Origin: Maylandia zebra
Lineage: Eukaryota > Chordata > Actinopteri > Cichliformes > Cichlidae
Direction of reading: 5' to 3'
NCBI RefSeq assembly: GCF_041146795.1
Contig: NC_135167.1
Location: 32,789,954-32,853,953 of the forward strand
DNA: 64,000 bases
Shown here: piece after piece, positions 43,901 to 56,900 of the stretch
Layout of the letters: each line of letters begins with the position of its first letter
Numbering within the stretch: the stretch's first letter is position 1
Position numbers and translations under genes: made by a program
The notes under the pieces: model-generated
What the model was told of the DNA's origin: nothing
The model's input: only the letters and a program-made list of their open reading frames with translations
Database searches by the model: none

Positions 43901-46900
43901 TGCCAAAGGAAAGGACGTTGCCTAATAATTATGCACACCTGATATAGGGTGTTGATGTCATTAGACCACACCCCTTCTCATTACAGAGATGCACATCACC
44001 TAATATGCTTAATTGGTAGTAGGCTTTCGAGCCTATGCAGCTTGGAGTAAGACAACATGCATGAAGAGGATGATGTGGACAAAATACTCATTTGCCTAAT
44101 AATTCTGCACTCCCTGTATTGTTTAGTCAGAGGTTTTGTTGAAGTGAAATTTTTAAATTTTACTAATAACAGTATTATTATTTATGAAATAATACAGCAA
44201 TACATCACACAACAACATCTTTTTTGCGTCAGAAATTTCACAGACATAAAGGAATGACGTCTTTTACGATAAGTGCTGCAGACTATCTGAATATACCGTG
44301 TGACTGTTTGGGCACCTGTCTACGTTTGCTTTATGGCCTGTCAGCCTTCTTATTTTGTCACTGTCGCCATGCTGCCAGATCTCAGCACTGAGTGCAGTAG
44401 TTTCATGAATGATGATAAGCTAGAATCTTCTTTTAAGAAGATGAATAGGGAAAAAGAGCGATGGAAAAGGGAAAATTAGAAGTCTTCTGTGATCAATGAG
44501 CCCCATGAATAATTGAGGGTGACCGTGTTTTACACAGATAGAGGAGAGAGAGAGAGCGAGAGAGGAGTGTCCTCCTGTGCTGATGTTTTTCCTGTTTGGA
44601 CTTCCCGTGTTGTTAGATGATCTGCTAACACCAGCAGTTTCCAGCATTGGCATAGTAAATCTGAGTAAACATCAGAGAGAGGGAGAGAGAAAGAGGGTTA
44701 TATAATACTACTGTTCTCTGGTGGCTTCAGCTCCTCTCTTTGGGGGGAAAAAAATCCTCCATCCATCTCGCTTCCCTCCCAATGAGCAGCAGCAGCAGCC
44801 GGGCTCTGAATCAGACGCCGCTTCCATCGACCCTGGACGAGCTGCTCCCCTTCTCCCTCTCCCCCAGCTCTCTTCCTACACTCGCTCCTCCCTCTCTGCC
44901 TCCGTCACTGCCTCTTTCACTTTCTAACCCTCTTGCTCCTTCTTCTCCTCCTCTCCTCTTGGCTGTGGATGCCCTCCTCACTTACAGCATGGATTCGGGA
45001 GGGGAAGGAGGAGAGGGCTGGATGGAGGACCAGTGGGAGAAATGGTAGGACATCTGTCTTATTCTCTCTCTCTCTCTTGTTTTTTCTTTTTTCAGTTTAT
45101 TGGCATGCAGCAACATGGCTGTGTGTGACCTTGCAAGTGTGTAACTGCTAATGTTTCTTCTTCTTGCTATTTGGCATCTCCTCGGTACAGCATGCCCTTG
45201 AAGGAGATTGCCTTTATATGACTGTGTGTACGTTTGTACCTAAACAAGAGAGGTAGAACGTGCAGCGGAGGTTGCTGCCTTATGATGACCAAAAATAGGA
45301 CCATAGAGGCAATCACATGTTATCCTGCTGCATGTGTATTACAGTGGAACTGCCGGTGTAGGAGAAGCACTGTGTAGACGGATTGTTGTCTTCAGAGTTT
45401 GTTTTCATGCAGCTGATGATGGAGAAGAGGGTGATTGTACTTGGATCTGTTGAATTGGACGGGACGGTCCTGATTGTGCTCCTGTCCTTGCAGGAGGGCG
45501 AAGCTAATGAATGACAGAGAGCATGCAGCCTCATAATTCCTAGTGGTAGTGTAAACGTGAGTAAGGAAGGGAAAAGAGTATAGTTGGAGCTGCTGTGATG
45601 ACTAAATACTGGGCTGAAAGGTAGAATAGCACGATCAGAGCAACACAACACAGAAACACATGTGATCGTAGCATTTAAGAGAAGTATTATGTGGGGAGCA
45701 TGGTTTTCCTGTTTTCACTGTAATAAAAGATATAGAAGCACTATTTATTTCTCATTGCTCTTTGTCAGGAGATTTAATTCCATTCTGCATATTTTTCTTA
45801 TCTCTTTCTATTAACAGAAGTCGTCTTCTCACTGCTGTGTGACCTTCCTTTATGATAAACTGCAAAATGTCTTTTTATCACAGAGATTATATCAAATTCA
45901 GATCAACATAAAAAAGAGTTAAAAGGAAAATACCCGTATTTGACCTTGTTTGCCATTTGTGAATTTGCAAGCAAGCCTTAGATAAATGTAGTTCTATCAG
46001 GGTTATATTGGGTTGTTTCTTATATACATACATATATAGAGATATTTATATATTACTGAGCTGGCCAAGCACATCATGGCCTGAGCGTGAGGTCATTCTG
46101 CCCTTCATTAACACAAGCAGAGAGACAGGCCGAGGAGACACAAACATGGCAGCAAGCTGCCCTGTCACCACCTGCTGTTACAATAATGCTGCAGTTTGTC
46201 CCACATCCTTAGCGATATAAAACTGAAACATCCGTCCTGCAGTGTTGTTACAATCTGAAGTTGTTTTACAACATGAGCTGATGGGACTTGTCTGCAGGGA
46301 CCGTTTAAAAGCTGAACAGTTTAAAACCCACATCACTTAAAGCGAATAATCAAATTAAATAATCTCAGCAGAAAGATAAAATGTGCTGAGAATGGGATCA
46401 AAATCACAGATCTGAGCAGGAAATGCTCAAATCAGCCAAGGAGAGGTGAACTTAAGTTTTTTTTGACATGTTGTAGAGAGAAATTTATGTTTTGAGACAT
46501 ATTAGTCAATTTTCAATCCTTGAATGTGTTCTTTTTTATTACAGAACTACTTTTGAATTGTTCTTTCTAAACTTTGCCAAAATTGTTAAAAATTGAAAAT
46601 ATGAAGCCTTTAGTTTCCAAGTCGAATCCCGAGTCCCGTCCTGTGTGAGATGTTGCTGAATTTATTTGGTTTTCTCTGCTGTGTCATGGTGATGATGTTG
46701 ATGTCGGCCGGTTGTTACTACATCTTGACCCTATTTGCCATGTTTCACTTTCAGTAATGATGACACAGTAAATGTGTCACAGGAATCTCTGACCTGGACA
46801 GCCCAAGCAGTCTGCTGAGTCAGCCTGCATTGATCGCTGGTAAGGTTGTAAGTGTAGCGAGATGATGAGTATACATAGTGCAGGAATATAATCCCAAGGG

Positions 46901-49900
46901 AATTCCATTTGTTTTCAGTTGTATTTATTCATTGCCAAACCACAACAACAGTTGCCTCAAGGCAAAGCTAGCAAAGGTGCATCGAGTGTTTGCAGACATA
47001 TGTTGAAAGGTCGATAGAGCTGGACTGTGTCAGTGGGCTGGGGGTCAAAACCTTACCATTACATACTGATTAAGATCAATCCAAACACTGTATACTTTTG
47101 TGGCACTATGGAACAATGACAGTCTTCTTACCACATCAAGTACTGCCTAGATAATCTGGTCCAGCAAACTTCCTGTTGATCAGTGTACACATTTAAATAG
47201 AATTCAATCTATTAATATTACAATTTTCAAAAATACAAATTCAATTTCAGGAAGGTGAATTTTAAATTCAGTTGTTAGTGTTTAAAAAAATATTGTATTT
47301 GAGTATAAAAATTGTATAAAAGTATAAAAGTATAAAAATTGTATCTGACTTTATGTCCTCTACAAGAGTTTGTGTTGTTTTATCTTCAAATATCCAACAA
47401 AAACATGTATCGCTAATTCATAACGAAGAAAGCTTTGTAACTATCCCCACTAGTGAAGACTGTGTCATTTCCACAGCTTTCCCCCCGAGGTCTGCAGCGC
47501 TGTTGAAAAGGCTCTGGAGTAGCCCATACTGGAGGTTTCTGCATAAACGCGTAAACCTGTGACACAAAAAACCTGTGACCGAACTCAGACACACACAGAC
47601 TGTTTTCCTTCCTGGTGATGAAGGAAAATGGTGGGCTGGCATGTAAAAGGGCATTTATTCTTCCAGGACCTGAAGCTCAGTAAAGCATCACTCCAACAGC
47701 CAAACCCATCTGTTGTCTGATTGGATTGTCAAATTTGTAATTGACATGACATTGACCAATCAGCTGAAAGGAAGAAAAATCAGGTCAAAATTTGTACTTC
47801 TAAGTTGAAATCCACACGCAGCCAGGAAACCTGTGTGCAGAGGTTTACACGTAGTTTTTTGCTTTGTATCTGTAACCAGATCTTAACAAAACATTTTGTA
47901 ACTCGTGTAAATCTTTTTTACACACACACAAATTCTCATCTGTAGATGCACAAACACAAAACTTTCAGATATTTTGGTTTACCATGTTACAAAACTCAGT
48001 ACACAAATATGCATTTGATTTACACATACAAAATATTTATGACCACAATTTGAGCCCATAAATGGACAGCTGCTGATTGGATTGTGTGAAACTGGCAGCT
48101 GTTTCTACTGCTTATCCCATTTATAATGCTTAGGCAAAAAATACATGATTCATAATAATTTATTCTACTACCTAATAAAATTCTTTAGCAAAATTTCCAC
48201 TGAACTGAAAACTTAACATTGATGAAGGGAGGATTTATTGGAGAACTGTTGTATTATCGTCTTAGCTTTAGCTGAGTGTACCTAATCAACTGTTAAATGA
48301 GTGCATTTGCAACTCCAATTTTAGAAAAGTTGGGATGCTGTTTTGATCACAAGCACCCATTACTGATTCTTTGAATCTTTTCATGATGTTACTGTATATA
48401 CTGTAGATGATGAGATATTCAAAGTTGTGACAATTTTATACTGAGTAACAAATTGTTGCAGAATTTATATCTGGAGTTTTTTTGCAGATTGGGGAACCTG
48501 TGTCCTTCTTTGCTTGTGAGACTCTACCGCCACAAGATTTATTATTTTTTTATATATATACCCAATCATGTTACTCACCTGTTGCCAGATGTTTTGTTTT
48601 ACTACCACATAGTTTTACAGGTTTTTGTTTCCCCTGTCTCAACTTTTGTGATACTTGTTGCTGCCATCAAATTCAAAAAGTTATCTGTTTTCTACTTTGA
48701 AGAAAATATGTAGGATTATAAGATTTGCAAATAATTGCATTCCGTTTTTATTTAACTGCGATGTGACCCGTGCAGCCCATCTTATCTGAGAACTGTTCAA
48801 CCCTTCACCCTGTGAACCTCGACGTGTGACAATGTAATTTGCTTTGTGGTATAGAGTCTGTTGGGATTTCTCTTTGGCTGCAGACAAAGAGGTTTATTTT
48901 TTAAAGTATTTCTTTTTCCCACCTCCCTCCATGACTCTCTCCATCTTCACACTTTTCTCACTGTTGACTTAATTGTTATGGACTCAGTCCCTCTCACTTA
49001 TAACTCTGTAGACTCACCGTTTCATAATATCCCTTGAAAAGCCCGGATTACTGCTCAAAACTTGCAATTTAAACCAGTTAAAATGTTGTTTTTTGATAGC
49101 TTTGGTCAGAGGGCATATTCAGTCTGGTATTTGATAACTTTTCCTCAGTTGTAGTTGTATGCAAACCTGTGGTGAAATAGCCCAGGGTTACAGGTTGTCT
49201 TGGACAGGTTGTCAACCTGTTGCAGGACTAACATTATTAACATTTTGTATTTGCCCCTGTACACCACCACAGGGTGCTTCAAACCAAACAATTAAGATGT
49301 GATTAAAGTTCAGAATTTTGGCTTTAATTGAGTGGGTTTCCAAAAGTACTGCATTAACTGTTGAGGAATTATTGCCAGTTTTCTACACACTCCCCCAAGT
49401 GCTCAAACGTAATTGGACAAACTAACAAGCTAACATTATTTCATTATTTTAAATTTAGGTATTTTTACCTATAGGTTAGTCAGAATAAAATCATTAACCT
49501 ATGATATATAGGTTTTAGTGTCAGAAAAAGATTTAAGGATAATGATGATGTAAATCAATATTTCCTCACCACAAATTGCCTAAAAATGAAAATACCAGTA
49601 CAAGTAGTTTTATTTAAGGTCATCTAAGTTACTCACATACACTGTGTATAGCTGTGTTGTAAAAAGTTTTTTATTTTACATGTATTCCTTTTTTTTTTTT
49701 AAACTTTCCCATTGTCTTCTTTTCTTTTGTTCACTTTGTTCTGTCCTTCCTTCAGTCTGTATCTCCCACCTCCTTCAGGGCTTCATTGTGGAGGTAACAG
49801 ATGCTTTTTCTCAGGCTATTTAACTTTCTATTCCCATCCTCTGACATGTGATGGCTAAAGACTGTAATAGCTGTATGTACACTCACGCTAGCAGTCAGAA

Positions 49901-50931
49901 ATGACATTACCATGATGCATCAGTGGGGGGATGGTAGCTGCACAGGTTTACAAGGTTTATTTGACGGCTTGCTCCCATGCTCTGTCGTCTTTGTCTTGCA
50001 TCTCAAATAACATTTTGCTCTGACTCAGTCTGTTATGCCCGGAGGCTGCAGGGTAAAGGGACAACATGCAGCCATAATTGCAGATGGGGAAAACTGAACC
50101 ATTGTTTACTGGATGTTAATTGAATCCTGCCACAGACAGCAGGACCGTACATTTCCCTTTCTGCTGCAGGAGCATTCAAGACGTTTGTACTTCTCTGCAA
50201 AACACAAGTTCACTTTTCTTAGTTTCCTATTCTGCATTTTTACCAGCGGTGGCTTTATGTGACAGTGAATCCAACGAGTAATCCAAAGGTAATGCTACAA
50301 GTGGTGTAAGGCATTACCTTCTTTAAATAAGTAGCATGATACATTATAATGAATTATGTGTAATACATTACTTTCCTTGAATAATCACCCTATAGCTCAT
50401 TGTCACTGACAAAGTATGAGAAGGAGAAGAAAAAGAGTTATGCTGTGTGTATTAATTTTAGTCCCACTTGTGATGAATGAAGTGTAGTGGTGCCAAAAGA
50501 AAATCACTTTTACAAACAGCAGATGGAGATATTCACAAAATAAAACAGGCCGATAAAATCCTGGATGCTCATTGTTTTCTGCTCTAAACGAGCAGGTAGT
50601 GCTTGATTTAGATCTGCCTGAAATCAGTGCTTGAAACATTTAGTAAGTGCTTTAATACTAAATATAAATCCTTTAGAGGTCTGAGTGAAGTGTATAAAAC
50701 TATGTGGTATAAGAGTCAAACGCCATGTTTCCATTTGTTAGGAACAGTACTATGACACAAAACAATAGCTTTAGATCTGTTTATCTCTTATAAGTATTAA
50801 TGTAGATGCCTATGCTTGTTATATTTTGGTCATTTATAGCGACCTATATTCAAATTGTCATTGGACTGAGCATAGGAGATACAAATAACTGGGTCAACAA
50901 GAGATTCTGAGATGTACTATGGCTTGAGGAT

Positions 50932-50962
<31 letters not shown>

Positions 50963-53900
50963 ATATATATGACTCATCTATGCGCTATCCTCTTCTTGTC
51001 CCTCTCACCCTAATCTACCCTTTCACTCAGGTTGACCCATGACATCAGCCTTGATGAATTTGAGGACGACGACCTCTCCGAAATCACAGAGATCACAGAT
51101 GAGTGTGGGATGAGCCTCAATTGCAATGGCCCAGATATAAAGGTAGGATGGCCCCATGAAGAGCTGCTTCTTGGCAGATGTCTTGTCATAGCTGCAGATG
51201 TAGTGTTCATCTTCAAGTTATTCTTTATCAGCTGCTGGTGAAAAAAATAATCAGCAGCTCTGAATGAGAGCTGCAGTATACTAGAGGATCCGCTGAGTTA
51301 TGTAAAGCTGGGTTGGAGGTTCAAATTGTTTGTGTATGCTATTTGTCATTTATAGAAAGCATTCGTGAGTCCTCCTGCAAAGATTATGACATTATTTTTG
51401 TGGTGGGACTTTGGGAACTTTCTGAGTGTCTTGGGAAGCTTTTAAGTTACATCAGATGGTCGTCCACTTGAAAAGGCCGCTGACAAACAAGGTCAAAATG
51501 ATCGTACACCAAAGCCTTTTAACTTTATCTAACAAAGTTTTAAAAAAAAAATTATATCGTATTGTACGTTCCACTCATGCATAACCTCCAGTGTTATTCG
51601 TCAAACTCATCATGCGATCCTTCAAAAATTGGGCTTGCCTCCTTTCGGTGACACTCTGTCAAAGTTTGAGTACAGCTAAGGGTCAGTTTCTCCTCTCTGT
51701 AGTGTTTTGTAATGAACAGCTGCTGCATTCAGCTTCCTGCCAGCAGAGAACAGGAGCCCGAGGCAGACAGGCCTGACAGACGGTGTCGGAGGCGCTCGCT
51801 GAAAGAACTTTGAATGTGATCGCATGCGATTGCCCCGATCCATCCTGGGCATCTAAATAATTCACTCTGAGCTTTTTACTGTTTGTTGAAATCCACCAAG
51901 AGTTTTTTTTTGGGAGTTTTTATTTTGTTTTGTTTTTAAGAATAGAAATGAGGGGGTCACTAACAGAACTGAGTAAGGAATATATACATGTAACTATAAG
52001 AGAAATAGTAGTGGAGTGGTGCTGAAGGAGAAAATAAATAGAGTTAAATTTGTTATTCTGTCAGATCATCATCTTCTATTTAACTCTACTGCTGTAACCA
52101 AGGCAACTAGAGGGCGAGAGGCTTTTCACAGGGCATTTGTGTGAGTAAATAAGATTCTATCTTTCTTTTCCTTTTTCATTATTTCTGTGAGTTATATTTT
52201 ATCATTTTAGTGAGGCAGTGACTTGACTGATGGGACAAAAATGACTCTAATAATGCAGAGTGGTGGGAATATTTTGGGGTTTTAAAAGCCAGTACTCTTT
52301 CACACAGTACTCTTTTTTTCTTGTCTTGCTATCCTGGGAGCTAATTATAGCTCACATTGCTGAATGTGAGCACTTTTTGCTGGAAGTGTCTATGTGTGTG
52401 AAGACAGATGACTCATCTCCTTGAAGAGCCTCGCAGAATCCAAAATGGCCCCATGGATGGCAAAAAAGACAAATCTCACAGCGCAGCCAACAACAAATCT
52501 CACGTGTTGTCACTCTCAGGAAGCGCAAACAAACTGTTTTGCTGCTGGAAGAGACAGCTCACTGGTCCTAGTAATGTCACTCCCCTCCATTTGGAAATCT
52601 CGTGTCCTTTGGTCTAATTTACCATATACCTGCAGTTCATTGCAGTTGGCGGGATTTTGCTGTGCTACAGCAATTCAGTTGGGTTGACGTCTGGACTTGG
52701 ACTGGGCCATACGTTTTCAGTCTTTCTATTGTAGATTTGCTTCTGTTGTTGTGATCACTGTCCGGTTGCATGTGCCAGTGTTGGCCAAGCCTTAGCAAAG
52801 TACAGTCATTCATTTCTCTGCCATGGTGTTATAATTGATATGGGGTGATTAGGGTTTGTTTATTTTTCTCCAAATGTTATATTGTCCATTATGGCCAAGC
52901 ATCTTCACTTTTGGACATCTAAGCATGTTTGTTTTAGAGCAAAGCATTTGGCATACATACATCATTTTACATATCTAGTCTAAGAAGATTAACTTTCTTT
53001 TGGAGCAAGGAACTGGTCGAAACTTGCAATTTAAAGTTAAGGCTGTTAAGGTTCTATAAGAATCAGGAGATTGTGATCCGCTCGCACTGCTTCTTGTTTA
53101 TCTCCTCAGTATGTCAACCAGTGATTAGGGGGCAAAATAATTGCACTGTTGTTTTATTTAAGAAAAAAAGAAAGAAGGACAGAAATGCAATCCCCTTATT
53201 GTGCAATTTTCTTCTAATGACAGTACAGATCCTGTAGGAGACCATTTAGGCTAAAAATTTAGATGTTACTCAAAAGTTAAGGTATAGTTAGTGTGTAGAT
53301 CGCATATAGTATATTGTTCTTGTTCTAAGATCATTTTAGCAGCTATATGTTGAAGGAGAAAAATTGCAAAATGTCCAATTTAACAATTTCTTGGCGATCT
53401 TATGGATAGATAACAGCTACAACAGTCACACGCTTGGAATTGAGTCCAGCGCTTAGTGAATTGTGTATTTAACAATGCTGGTTTCCCGAGCTGTACAGTA
53501 CATAACCGGACAGAGTCGTATAATCTTTTGTGGTAGTCAGTAACAAGATGTGTTGATTTTCTGAGTGTTTTCTATATCTTGCAATGACTCACCAGTGAGG
53601 ATGCAGTTTGCTTTTTAGATGGTGTTGAACCTTACACTGAAGGCACCTAGCAGAATAAAGGAAATTGTTGTTTTTGTCACCAGCATGAAATCGTGACAGA
53701 CACCAGACAAAGGGAGGTTGTAGTAATAAAAAGAAAGATGTCACAGTGTTTATTTTTTAACCACTGCTATTTTCATTGAGGTTTTTAAATCACTACACCC
53801 ACCCCACAGTTGTACACAGCTTGATTCTTTCAGTTCATGTTTTTTGTTCTATATTTGTCTTGTGCCCAACTTCAATCCCATCACTTAAGACTAAAGGAAG

Positions 53901-56900
53901 CTGTTTTTAGGAAACAAGCTCTGATGACAAATAACAAATGTAGCCACTGGCTAACAAACATTTTTCGTTAAGAGTTGGCAGAGAACAAGTTACACATAAC
54001 AGAAGAGATTTACCAAGTGGCGAAGACGTCATTTATTGAAGTAGTTGATTGCTTAGTTTTCAACTAATTCTCCCATTTATAAGTTAGATTTAACAAAAAA
54101 CGTATTTATGATTAAGTTTAGAGGTTTTAATAATTTTATAAATTATTTTGGTAATTGATCATAGAATCTTCTAATAGACAAAAGGTACAACAATTAAAAC
54201 AATACCCAACAATCTACATAGTTTCAGTAATATAGAAGAGGAGCACTTTGGGCGTGGTATTTAGCTGTGCTAAAATGGCTAATGTGGCTATCAGATAATT
54301 ACTACAAGTTAACATGTGCACCAGCCAGGGTAGCATTTATAATACTGGATTAATACTTCATTGTTCTTAAAGTAGATGCTTTCCTCTTTAAATTCCTTTA
54401 GCTGTAAGTGATGGGAGGGGCTCTGTGCTTGTTGTGCCAGTTGGAGGAGGTAAAGATGGCAATTTTAAAAAAAAACCATTTTTGTTGCAAACGATTAGTT
54501 TAGTATTTAAACATTAGTTTTATTATCAGTTAATATCTGAGGTTTTTTGACAACCATAGTAGACACAAATTCAACAAATGGCATATCATCTTCCTCAGTA
54601 TGCTGGAAGTGTAAATGTTCAGCTTTTTTTAAATGACATTAACCATAAGAACCTTATTAGCCACTGATTTGGTCTTTGTGTCCTTCTTTTCCACGTCCTT
54701 CTAATTTTGTTCAGTTTGTCATGTGAACTATGATGTGCTTGAAAACATTTCTTGTAGAATGTTTAACCATGGAAAACAGAAGCAAGGATCAAAGACTGAA
54801 TCAGCTTGATGAAACAGACTGACATTCTTTATGTTTCAGCTGTAATCACAGACCTTAGGGGCACTGCCTTGTCTTTGCTTCTCATTTTAAAGTGCACAGA
54901 GTTTTAGAGGCCCAGTCTGTTTTAAAAATTTATGAGGAGGCAGGGCAGCTTTAGAATATTTGGTAGGGAGCCCTCACACACACACACACACACACACAGA
55001 GCTGAATTCATCAGTGATCTCATCATCCGATGGGAGACTGAAAATGTATCTGGTCTCATCAATAATGAACGGTCACATGGAAGGAACATCACACACACCA
55101 GACATGTGTGGTGCCTGCCTGAGTAGGGGGCCACAGAGGTGTGCACTGTGGTATTTGCTCGGTGGGTGGATGGACAGTGGGCTAACAACATTATAAGGAC
55201 AGAAGTTTTCCACCTGACCTTTTAATCTTTAAGTTCAGGTGTTTTGAGTCCCATTGCCACAGGCATATACCATCAACCACATAGCCATGTCTCCTCTAGG
55301 GCTTGTTCAGTCCTGTAGCTTGGCTGATTAAAAATAGGCCCAAATTGGCCACCAGAGGCAGAAGTAAGCACAGATTGAAAGTAGTGTTAATAGTGGTAGG
55401 AACAAGATATTTTGTACAGTACTTCAAATAATTGATGGGACGGGATCCACCCATTCTCATCTGCTTATTCTTATCAGGGTCGCGGGGGGGGTATCCCTGG
55501 TACCACAGGGCAAGATGCAAGGTTCACCCTGGACAGGTCCCCAGTCTGTCGCAGGGCTAACACAGGGAGACAGATGGGTGTGTTTTTTTTCCTTCTGTAT
55601 CAGAATCTCTCTTTGATTTATATCTCTTTTTATTAGACTTGGGTAGAAAATATATATATTTTTCCATAATTTCCTGGCATTTTATTGGGGTATACAGTAT
55701 ATGATAATAAATATAAACTTAATTTAAAAGGACATAAAAGCTGAGCTAACTGATATTAATCATTGTAGCTAACCACGTGCATTTCACCCATAAAGTCTCT
55801 GCCATCTGGAAAACAACACTCCTGCGCCTGAGGAGATGTCATGATCAACAAGATTGTAGGTATATTTTTGAAGAAATCCAAATTACCACCAAATAGGCCT
55901 GAATTGTTAGACTATTTAGGTGCTTTTATCCCAAAATGTTCTTCTCAAACAAAACTTCTGCTTCTTTTGCTCTTATGACAATGTAAATAAATAGATTCTT
56001 TGATTCATTTTTGTGGTGAACACACAAACATGAAACAAAAGTCACTTGTTATTCCACAGTTAAGAAGCTTCTGTTGAAGAAGACAGAGAAAATGGGCTTT
56101 TATCTAAATTAGTGTGCACATGGCTATTGTGAAGGGTTCTTGAAGGGTTAATGGAGAGCAGCTGATGTCCAGAATGAGACTTAAAGATATTTAGTGCTTC
56201 TGAGAGACATAAAGTGACAACATGCATTATAAAAATCAGTGAGAGAGAAAGGGAAGTGCTTTCATGCCCAAGTGTAAGGGTGAATGGATTTGATTAGGAG
56301 TCATTTGCTGTGTGTGGATGGCTGAAATGTCGTATGTCAGGGTGGAGTCAGATAGGATGGCCAGTTATATTTAAGTGACTGCAAAAACACACAAAAAGCA
56401 GCATCTACACACAGATTTACCACACATGGAGAATCAAGGCTTTGTATTATGTCTAGATTCTGCTTTATTTATATTAAATTCACTTGCTTAATGTAAATAT
56501 TTGAAATGATTTATTTTTTTATTTTACAGAAACAAAAAGAGAAAAACCTTTTAGAGAAAGTTGGAAAAATCTGAGCTATTGAACTTCATAAAAAGGTGTC
56601 ATGTCCCTTGTGTGTTATTTTAATTACTGATATTTGTAATGCACTGCAATGCACTTCAACAGTATTGTCTTAAAATATAAGGTGCCCATAAAAATGTTTT
56701 AAAGGTGAACCTGTATAAATAAGTATCAGTGAAACAGATCCCCTTAATCCAGAAGGGTAGAAGGAGAGTGATATACTGAGGGAGAGTGAGGACGGAAGCA
56801 ATAGAAAATAAATGGAGCAATGAGAGAGAGAGGGAGTGAAAGAGGGTCTAGCAAAACACCAGTGGAGAAGCAGACCCATTTCCATGGCAACAGTGTTTCT

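Larger units (their letters stand above)
33663..51030 (+). other. mapk8ip1 intron 1 (17.4 kb)
   Basis: Large first intron holding an (AC)n tract (34870-34934), a SINE (35430-35740), a dispersed repeat (36120-36530), a Penelope-like element (40018-41785), a Tc1/mariner element (42554-44116), the alternative first exon (44989) and diverged repeats (48290-48765, 49185-49265). Outside these, no further gene was recognised. Confidence 0.75.

Noticed and set aside
44740..44988. Upstream extension of the alternative mapk8ip1 exon (MGGKKSSIH...)
   Set aside because: Low-complexity Ser/Pro/Leu sequence without conservation-like features; better read as 5' UTR, although it is in frame.
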